Source: Dallia pectoralis
Taxonomy: Eukaryota; Chordata; Actinopteri; Esociformes; Umbridae
Assembly: GCA_029465975.1 (NCBI GenBank)
Contig: CM055757.1
Location: 1,902,051 to 1,966,050, forward strand
Direction: 5' to 3'
Length of the DNA: 64,000 bases
A model generated the notes under the pieces. It had not been told where the DNA came from. It was given only the letters and a program-made list of their open reading frames with translations, and searched no databases. Shown here in pieces: positions 63,101 to 64,000 of this stretch. Positions within the stretch are counted from its first letter, which is position 1; each line of letters begins with the position of its first letter. A program made the translations under genes and the position numbers.

Positions 63101-63802
63101 TGAACTCTCTGCCCAGCTTCTCTCAGTGAGAGACCATGATTTATGACATGATCAATAAGTGTGGCTCTGATTTCATTTGAAACACACATGTACCCTATCC
63201 TTCTACCTCTCCTCCCTCCTCTTACACCTTGCCCTCCTCTTACACCTTGCCCTCCTCTTACACCTTGCCCTCCTCTTACACCTTGCCCTCCTCTTACACC
63301 TAGATCCCCTCTTACACCCTGCTCTTACACCTTGCCCTCCTCTTACACCTTGATCCCCTCTTACACCCTCCTCTTACACCTTGCCCTCCTCTTACACCTT
63401 GCCCTCCTCTTACACCTTGCCCTCCTCTTACACCTTGTCCTCATCTTACACCTTGTCCTCATCTTACACCTTGTCCTCATCTTACACCTTGCCCTCCTCT
63501 TACACCTTGATCTCCTGCTAATGTCTGGGTACCAGACACCACAGGACATCTTCATGGCTATAATTCCTCAGCTGTTTGAAACAATTGGTTCCTGTGTGTG
63601 TGTGTTCTAGATCATGGAGCGTGCATTGTTCCACATGACGAACTCTTACAGTGTTGCTAACGTCTGGGGGCGTGGGTACCTGTGTAAGACACACCTGCCG
63701 TCCAACACAGCGTTCCGAGGCTTCGGCGGGCCCCAGGGCATGCTGGTGGCTGAGTGCTGGATCACAGACGTGGCACAGAGTCTGGGGCTGCCCACAGAGC
63801 AG
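32367..63802 (+). CDS. xdh: xdh: xanthine dehydrogenase/oxidase, exons 1-23 (3' end outside window)
   Basis: 23 exons join without a stop into 971 codons; the human enzyme has 1333, so about 390 C-terminal residues lie beyond the window. The enzyme oxidises hypoxanthine to xanthine to uric acid in the cytosol/peroxisome. 2Fe-2S centres: Cys62/67/70/92 (CAEGGCGAC, NAC) and Cys132/135/167/169 (CGFC, CRC). FAD domain: KLVVGNTEVG in exon 9 and RWFAG in exon 11. NAD-site loop: FFPAYR in exon 13. Molybdenum domain: Gln798 (VSTQ), Phe829 and Glu833 (GGGFGGKE), Arg911 (MERALFH), Arg943 and Phe945 (AFRGFGG). Glu833 and Arg911 separate xanthine dehydrogenase from aldehyde oxidases, which have Val and Met there. 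Numbering is about +30 relative to human, mostly from a longer exon 1 and exons 7-8. Confidence 0.97.
32466..33351. other. xdh intron 1, left part
   Basis: AT-rich unique sequence; no repeat or gene recognised. It ends in the left target duplication of the hAT element. Confidence 0.5.
33352..34339. mobile_element. Non-autonomous hAT transposon (xdh intron 1)
   Basis: A 988-bp element bounded by TAGGGCTG and CGGCCCTA ends and flanked by a perfect 8-bp target duplication GTTATAAC (33344-33351 and 34340-34347), as expected for hAT. Subterminal palindromes TTAACGCGTTAA on the left and GCGATTAATCGCGATTAATC on the right are typical. No transposase is recognisable inside; a 79-codon minus frame at 33603-33842 is not convincing. 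Confidence 0.92.
34348..34838. other. xdh intron 1, right part
   Basis: Unique AT-rich sequence ending at acceptor TCAACAG. Nothing else seen. Confidence 0.5.
34839..34896 (+). CDS. xdh: xdh exon 2
   Basis: Encodes ITEKHAEPEMTLLTYLRRK plus one base of a Leu codon. Donor GTATCT. It corresponds to VVEKNADPETTLLAYLRRK of the human enzyme. Confidence 0.93.
34897..35645. other. xdh intron 2, left part
   Basis: Unique sequence with a short CA run at 34916-34938; no gene. Confidence 0.5.
35646..37468. repeat. 36-bp minisatellite (xdh intron 2)
   Basis: About 50 units with core GTCAGCAATAGTGAGTACCT and CTGACAGTGGTCCTG-type variants. Three shortened units (GAGTATTGCCAGTGGTCGTG, near 36098, 36204, 36415 and again 37131) mark higher-order duplications. 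The 36-bp length makes 12-residue peptide repeats in open frames on both strands (up to 299 codons); they are artefacts. Confidence 0.95.
37490..40140 (+). mobile_element. Tc1-like element relic interrupted by its own minisatellite (xdh intron 2)
   Basis: The left flank 37490-37735 (ACACAGATCAGTCAAAGTGT, TTCATGGTGACCCCATGTCT) and right flank 39690-40140 (GATGCTCTGGGCAATGTTCT, CCTATTGAGCATCTGCTGGA, CAGATACCACAGGACACCTT) are consecutive parts of one Tc1-type transposase gene common in fish. Between them lies a 28-bp minisatellite whose unit is itself transposase sequence (Pro-Gly-Cys-Thr-Val-Gly-Arg). The relic has frameshifts; its ends are not well defined. Confidence 0.85.
37736..39690. repeat. 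28-bp minisatellite grown from Tc1 transposase sequence
   Basis: About 70 units with core GATGGCACCAGGATGCACTG plus TGGGAAGT. Variants (CATCAAG, CATGAAG, TGAGTAGTGATGGTACC) recur in ordered blocks; the order from 38205 is largely reproduced from 38933, 728 bp (26 units) later. Long minus-strand frames (up to 446 codons) are artefacts. Confidence 0.95.
40141..41440. other. xdh intron 2, right part with small repeats
   Basis: At 40527-40556 GTGTCCACACACTTTGACCA followed by TATAGTGTA resembles a Tc1-type terminal repeat, with a weak partner near 40137. At 40912-41030 a 20-bp tandem, TAGGTTTAATAGCTCTGTCG, occurs about four times before degenerating. No exon seen. Confidence 0.45.
41442..41485. 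repeat. (CA)n microsatellite
   Basis: A CA run about 42 bases before the xdh exon 3 acceptor. Confidence 0.97.
41528..41624 (+). CDS. xdh: xdh exon 3 (first 2Fe-2S cluster)
   Basis: Encodes LGMTGTKLGCAEGGCGACTV then MLSKYHPHLGRL and two bases of Ile. It holds three of the four cysteines of the plant-type ferredoxin cluster. Acceptor GTCCCAG; donor GTATCC. Confidence 0.95.
41700..41950. repeat. TTAGG-rich degenerate tandem (xdh intron 3)
   Basis: Irregular repeats of GTTTAGGATATGTGTTAG and similar words. It resembles degenerate telomere-type simple repeats but is not TTAGGG. Confidence 0.8.
42014..42122 (+). CDS. xdh: xdh exon 4
   Basis: Encodes HHSVNACLAPVCSLHHCAVT then TVEGIGSVAGKLHPVQ; the NAC cysteine completes the first Fe-S ligand set. 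Acceptor TTCCAG, donor GTCAGA. Confidence 0.95.
42350..42476 (+). CDS. xdh: xdh exon 5
   Basis: Encodes ERIAKSHGSQCGFCSPGIVM then TMYALLRNNPTPRMADIEEA; CGFC provides two ligands of the second cluster. Preceded by a C/T tract and TTCAG; donor GTAACA. Confidence 0.95.
42763..42824 (+). CDS. xdh: xdh exon 6
   Basis: Encodes NLCRCTGYRPILEGYKTFSK; CRC completes the second 2Fe-2S cluster. Donor GTAAGC. Confidence 0.95.
42825..43163. other. xdh intron 6
   Basis: Contains a CA run (42835-42853), a degenerate CCTAAACCTAA-rich stretch (42925-43035) and a TG run (43112-43139). Confidence 0.7.
43164..43256 (+). CDS. xdh: xdh exon 7 (linker)
   Basis: 31 codons starting EGGCCGGRVKGNGCCMTNVD. Aligns with the DGGCCGGDGNNPNCC linker of the human enzyme and then diverges. 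The donor GTACGT is followed at once by the 20-bp minisatellite. Confidence 0.92.
43257..43991. repeat. 20-bp minisatellite, left part (xdh intron 7)
   Basis: About 37 units of GTATAATCAATTAGTGTGTG, with the alternative GTATAATCAATGTGTGTGTG. The array begins at intron position +5, directly after exon 7. It continues right of the Rex3 insertion. Confidence 0.97.
43987..44820 (-). pseudogene. Rex3 endonuclease-domain fragment (inverted)
   Basis: 278 uninterrupted codons on the minus strand cover the second half of the apurinic-type endonuclease (LLGDFNAHVGND, STDHHLVVSWI) and the linker up to EKFGEAMEKDFRSAH. The N-terminal part (GWTLFFSGVAQGERRRAGVG) continues to about 45060 in another frame. 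Confidence 0.88.
43992..46755. mobile_element. Rex3 (RTE-clade) LINE with inverted 5' half, inserted in the minisatellite
   Basis: The 3' half is on the plus strand (about 45085-46755): KAPGTDEIRPEMLKALGGEG, TGVVVPLFKKGDQRVCANYR, LLFADDVVLMASSVSDLQHS (FADD box) and GRRPRGRPRTRWRDYISTLA. The 5' half (endonuclease: GDSIILLGDFNAHVGNDGDT, RRSMIDFVIVSADL) is on the minus strand from about 45084 to 43992. TGGCAGACCGGGGTGGTGGT at 45394-45413 agrees with the site I remember as a conserved Rex3 primer. The tail GAAGATGAGATGAGATGATA and flanking ATAATCAATGTG on both sides fit insertion into the array. Frameshifts near 45590-45700 and 45890 disable it. Confidence 0.93.
45085..46736 (+). pseudogene. Rex3 reverse transcriptase and C-terminus, frameshifted
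   Basis: The reading frame shifts near 45590-45700 and at about 45890; the last segment, 45900-46736, is open to its natural stop after LLPPRPDPG. About 25 residues expected between the inverted endonuclease half and this half (around WQTIRRLRKG in relatives) are missing at the inversion point. Confidence 0.9.
46756..47815. repeat. 20-bp minisatellite, right part, diverged (xdh intron 7)
   Basis: Continues the GTATAATCAAT array beyond Rex3. After a few standard units it becomes a mixture with GTGGTATTATCAATAAGTGT and GTTATAGTTCATTAGTGTGT, forming longer compound units repeated several times. Confidence 0.93.
47816..48598. other. xdh intron 7, unique part
   Basis: AT-rich unique sequence. 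A short inverted repeat around GGCGAATCAATTTCACAAAA/ATTGATTCGCC lies near 48107-48140. No gene. Confidence 0.5.
48600..49797. repeat. 72-bp minisatellite (xdh intron 7)
   Basis: About 16.6 units with blocks GAGACATGACCAAACACAGG, CCTATATACTCTACTAATGA and GCACCAGGTGTGTGTAATGA. As 72 is 24 codons, artefactual minus-strand frames of up to 374 codons run through it. Confidence 0.96.
49881..49973 (+). CDS. xdh: xdh exon 8
   Basis: Encodes WNSTLPAPLYNPADFQPLDP then TQEIIFPPELM, matching FTPLDPTQEPIFPPELL of human XDH. Acceptor GTGTCAG, donor GTAAAT. Confidence 0.93.
50189..50333 (+). CDS. xdh: xdh exon 9 (FAD domain start)
   Basis: Encodes SLGKTQSPTQLRFRGERVLW, then DELLELKALYPNAKLVVGNT and EV. 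KLVVGNTEVG is the FAD-binding loop. Acceptor CTCCAG, donor GTAAGA. Confidence 0.95.
50563..50655 (+). CDS. xdh: xdh exon 10
   Basis: Encodes IEMKFKNLLYPVILAPAYIA then ELNTIKHTDL; donor G|GTGAGG. Confidence 0.95.
50694..50944. repeat. 53-bp tandem duplication of the exon 11 acceptor and exon start
   Basis: Five copies, four in the intron and the last being the true exon, each TGTTGTAG|GTATTGTGTTCG followed by GAGCGTCGTGTTCCCTGACA. Exon-like edges are at 50694, 50747, 50800, 50853 and 50906, spaced exactly 53. Use of an upstream copy reads ...LGDVL then TAG. Confidence 0.96.
50906..51057 (+). CDS. xdh: xdh exon 11
   Basis: Encodes IVFGASCSLTVLGDVLKAAV, then TAVLEQLRWFAGLQIRNVA; RWFAG carries the FAD-contacting Phe. 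Only the last of five near-identical acceptors gives an open frame. Donor GTACGT. Confidence 0.94.
51294..51387 (+). CDS. xdh: xdh exon 12
   Basis: Encodes AIGGNIMTASPISDLNPVFM then AAGCKLTVMSK; GGNI..ASPISDLNP is a signature of the FAD domain. Acceptor TTCCAG, donor GTAGTT. Confidence 0.95.
51730..51839 (+). CDS. xdh: xdh exon 13
   Basis: Encodes GQRVVVMDEKFFPAYRRTIL then TPEEVLLSVLIPYTKK. FFPAYR corresponds to the FFPGYR loop near the NAD site, with Gly changed to Ala. Donor GTTGGT is weak and lies directly at the start of a minisatellite. Confidence 0.93.
51840..52395. repeat. 29-bp minisatellite starting at the exon 13 donor
   Basis: About 19 units with core GGTACCACACAGTACTGACC plus ATAAATGTA. 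Two units read ATAAAG|GTAAGA (near 51927 and 52042), a consensus donor stronger than the real GTTGGT. Tri-frame minus-strand open frames of about 200 codons are artefacts. TGTGTGACTG-type repeats follow to 52640. Confidence 0.95.
52396..52640. repeat. TGTGTGACTG-type tandem repeat (xdh intron 13)
   Basis: Irregular tandem of GTGTGACTGTGTGTGACTGT with GATTGAGTGTGATT variants, ending about 20 bases before exon 14. Confidence 0.9.
52662..53009 (+). CDS. xdh: xdh exon 14
   Basis: 116 codons: SQYFAAYKQSPRREDDISIV, ALSYGGMAATTVLAKNTANR, GEELLQDACSSLAEEM and APGGMVAYRRTLTLSLFYKF. It is the C-terminal part of the FAD domain, the same length as the aligned human segment. Acceptor ATTTAG, donor GTAAAA. 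Confidence 0.95.
53127..53216 (+). CDS. xdh: xdh exon 15 (hinge to molybdenum domain)
   Basis: Encodes GVCVEEVRADYVSATEVYHQ then KTPSSVQIFQ. Cys563 and Lys581 sit where mammalian XDH has Cys535/536 (disulfide switch) and Lys551/552 (tryptic cleavage); the loop is two residues shorter overall. Confidence 0.94.
53585..53754 (+). CDS. xdh: xdh exon 16
   Basis: Encodes AVPEGQKEEDVVGRPMMHLS, ATGEAVYCDDIPLYENELHL and ITSTKAHARI. GEAVYCDDIP is a hallmark of the family. Donor GTTAGT. Confidence 0.95.
53845..54180. repeat. 33-bp and related 30-bp minisatellite (xdh intron 16)
   Basis: Units of TGTGTTGTACTTGTGTTGTA with CTCATGCTATAGC in the left half and CCTGTGTTATAAC in the right half. It ends about 10 bases before exon 17. 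Confidence 0.93.
54189..54315 (+). CDS. xdh: xdh exon 17
   Basis: Encodes SIDTSEAEVMPGVVTCVFAK then DIPGSNMTGPIAYDETVFAE. Acceptor TTCTCAG, donor GTCAGT. Confidence 0.95.
54316..54699. other. xdh intron 17, left part
   Basis: Unique sequence with a TG-rich run near 54520-54562; no gene. Confidence 0.5.
54700..55287. repeat. 32-bp minisatellite carrying copies of the exon 18 acceptor
   Basis: About 18 units. The left subfamily reads GTGTGGTCTCTGTGCGGTAC and the right one GCGTTGTCTAGGTGACGTGT then ATTAACATATAT. The right subfamily contains TTGTCTAG|GTGACGTGTATT, identical to the true acceptor plus the first 12 exon bases; about eleven copies precede the real junction at 55274, spaced 32 bases. 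Confidence 0.95.
55274..55493 (+). CDS. xdh: xdh exon 18
   Basis: Encodes VTCIGHVIGAVVADTQAHAQ, RAAKVVRVSYEDLQPVIITI and RGDTEQAFTQADHVLE. It is preceded by a tandem array of its own acceptor; upstream copies read into a TGA after 11 codons. Donor G|GTCAGT. Confidence 0.95.
55494..56850. repeat. TG-rich microsatellite with TTATAACTCC interspersed (xdh intron 18)
   Basis: Almost the whole intron is (TG)n of variable length separated by TTATAACTCC (or TTTTAACTCC), about 45 times, with a long pure TG run at 56743-56831. Cys/Val frames are artefacts. Confidence 0.96.
56859..56983 (+). CDS. xdh: xdh exon 19
   Basis: Encodes EMHMGGQEHFYLETNVTVAV then PKGEDGEMELYVSTQSPSKT; Gln798 in VSTQ is the molybdopterin-contacting residue. 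Acceptor CTCCTAG, donor GTAAGA. Confidence 0.95.
56990..57300. repeat. GGGGTTAGGGGTTATGTTTA tandem (xdh intron 19)
   Basis: About eleven irregular units of GGGGTTAGGGGTTATGTTTA plus AGGGCTG. It contains TTAGGG words but no telomeric array. A (CT)n run follows at 57469-57522. Confidence 0.92.
57608..57741 (+). CDS. xdh: xdh exon 20 (active-site Glu)
   Basis: Encodes VLVAKALGVPANRVVVRVKR then MGGGFGGKESRTTVLSTVVA. Phe829 and Glu833 in GGGFGGKE are the molybdenum-site Phe and substrate-binding Glu. Donor GTAGGA. Confidence 0.96.
57742..58276. repeat. CA-rich compound minisatellite (xdh intron 20)
   Basis: Irregular units of CACATGGAGTCACATGAATC followed by AATACGCACACA fill most of this intron from 57750 to about 58225. 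Confidence 0.9.
58277..58364 (+). CDS. xdh: xdh exon 21
   Basis: Encodes LKRPVRCMLDRDEDMLVTGG then RHPFYGRYK, nearly identical to human XDH. Acceptor GTGTCAG, donor GTGGAA. Confidence 0.95.
58371..58484. repeat. (CA)n microsatellite (xdh intron 21)
   Basis: A CA run with GA and CG interruptions just after exon 21. Confidence 0.96.
58585..59505. repeat. 24-bp minisatellite (xdh intron 21)
   Basis: Units of TCTCTGTATGTGCGTCTCTG plus TGTG or TGCG. It begins with TCTGTTTCTA and TCTGTTGTATCTG variants on the left and ends 8 bases before the exon 22 acceptor. Because the unit is 8 codons, frames of about 250-358 codons are open on both strands; one even runs into exon 22 by chance. Confidence 0.95.
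59514..59600 (+). CDS. xdh: xdh exon 22
   Basis: Encodes VGYMKSGRVVALQVTFYSNT then GNSMDLSLS. Acceptor TTGTCCAG, donor GTGAGT. Confidence 0.95.
59646..60687. other. xdh intron 22, left part
   Basis: Contains a CA run at 60126-60198. The stretch 60320-60640 includes a minus-strand AATAAACCTC and a short palindromic segment (GGGCCGAATTCCGAGCCC-like near 60557), which could be a solo LTR or other repeat; I cannot assign it. No exon seen. Confidence 0.4.
60688..60870 (-). mobile_element. L2-like LINE 3' fragment (xdh intron 22)
   Basis: The minus-strand end reads AAATAAAAGACTTTGACTTT, a tail of the L2/Maui kind. An internal TGAAATTCTTGTGACATGGC matches the fragment at 19515-19540 (TGAAATTCTTAAGACATGGC). 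Short and non-coding. Confidence 0.6.
61040..61770 (+). mobile_element. Tc1-like relic expanded into a 48-bp minisatellite (xdh intron 22)
   Basis: The left flank (GCAACTCTGCCTCTCAACTT, ACATGACTTG) is transposase sequence of the same Tc1 family as 37490-40140. Then about 13.5 copies of a 48-bp unit follow (GATCTGCTGCTAATGTCTGG, GTGCCAGATACCACAGGACA, CCTTCATG), encoding DLLLMSGCQIPQDTFM. A single copy of this unit occurs at 40046-40085 in the other relic. Both strands remain open (up to 278 codons) because 48 is a multiple of three. Confidence 0.9.
61966..62036 (+). other. tRNA-like fragment, possible SINE head
   Basis: GGTTAGTGTGATCGGCTGTG (A-box-like) and CAAGTTCGATTCCACC (B-box AGTTCGATTCC) are spaced about as in a tRNA gene, but acceptor stems do not pair convincingly. 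More likely a SINE or tRNA-derived remnant than a functional tRNA. Confidence 0.35.
62097..63190 (-). mobile_element. Tc1/mariner-superfamily transposon relic, minus strand (xdh intron 22)
   Basis: On the minus strand a helix-turn-helix segment (NEIRATLIDHVINHGLSLRE, 63178-63040 area) ends at donor-like G|GTAAGT. A second segment (GGRTRLLSIEQEHAIVDMVV, SLSTTDRVLRRN, about 62915-62731) follows, then MKQVYKVPLERNSVRVKELR at 62724. This is the N-terminal DNA-binding half of a fish mariner-like transposase with an intron. The right terminus TACAGTTTTTCTCAATCGAC is at 62098. The catalytic half is missing. Confidence 0.75.
63205..63515. repeat. 18-bp minisatellite (xdh intron 22)
   Basis: About 17 units of CTTGCCCTCCTCTTACAC with ATCC and TCAT variants. 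It leads directly into a Tc1 fragment. Confidence 0.94.
63508..63560 (+). mobile_element. Short Tc1 fragment next to xdh exon 23
   Basis: TCCTGCTAATGTCTGGGTAC and CAGACACCACAGGACATCTT match the 48-bp unit at 61111-61760 and the Tc1 relic at 40046-40085. It lies 50 bases before exon 23. Confidence 0.85.
63611..63802 (+). CDS. xdh: xdh exon 23 (last exon in window)
   Basis: 64 codons: IMERALFHMTNSYSVANVWG, LCKTHLPSNTAFRGFGGPQG and MLVAECWITDVAQSLGLPTE. Arg911 (MERALF) is the substrate-binding Arg that aldehyde oxidases lack; Arg943 and Phe945 of AFRGFGG line the molybdenum site. Acceptor GTTCTAG; donor GTCTGT is unusual. The next exon is beyond base 64000. Confidence 0.95.
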
Positions 63803-64000
63803 GTCTGTAAACACAGAAGCACACAGCATTTCACTGGGAGTACATGTTCACCTCGGAACACCAACATGACTTTATGCTTTTTGACCTATTTCTGCCAACA
63901 CAAACCTTAAATGTTTCTTACGGGTTCAATGATTTTACCTTTTAAGTTAATTTGAAAGAGACAGCCTATACTGACAGACTATCTCGTATCTGTTCATGTC
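63803..64000. other. xdh intron 23, part
   Basis: Unique sequence to the window edge, no further exon. Confidence 0.7.

Overview
The window is vertebrate, almost certainly teleost fish, nuclear DNA. It has split genes with GT..AG introns, very dense micro- and minisatellites, a Rex3-type LINE, L1-, L2- and Jockey/I-like LINE remains, Tc1/mariner elements and a hAT element. A degraded repeat near 28.7-29.3 kb resembles ones I associate with salmonid and pike genomes, so a protacanthopterygian-type fish is possible; that is inference only.

Three genes are recognised. (1) The first two coding exons of efr3b (plasma-membrane scaffold of the PI4-kinase complex) lie on the minus strand: 5477-5483 encodes Met-Tyr-Gly with its donor, and 555-631 encodes the CGCCGALRPRYKRLVDNIF block. 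(2) Complete dnajc27 (Rab-like GTPase plus J domain, 273 aa) lies on the plus strand in seven exons, 10746-23907. (3) xdh (xanthine dehydrogenase) begins at 32367 on the plus strand; 23 exons (971 codons, no in-frame stop) are present and the gene runs off the right edge. efr3b and dnajc27 are divergent, as in the human DNAJC27/EFR3B pair. Between dnajc27 and xdh there are two candidate exons of an unidentified minus-strand gene.

Layout: 1-5.5 kb efr3b 5' end, with a 3.9-kb minisatellite filling intron 1; 5.5-10.7 kb intergenic region with a LINE relic; 10.7-23.9 kb dnajc27, whose last intron holds a Tc1 transposon split by an L1-like LINE that is itself split by an L2-like fragment, followed by a second LINE; 24.3-25.9 kb a 63-bp palindromic minisatellite; 32.4-64 kb xdh, with introns full of minisatellites, a hAT element, a 5'-inverted Rex3 and three fragments of one Tc1 family.

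The most unusual observation is that several minisatellites are anchored on exon/intron boundaries and carry copies of the real splice site: efr3b exon 2 acceptor, dnajc27 exon 1 donor, xdh exon 11 acceptor and xdh exon 18 acceptor. Others start immediately at a donor (xdh exons 7 and 13). This leaves arrays of decoy splice sites beside constitutive coding exons. A second theme is minisatellites that grew out of Tc1 transposase sequence.
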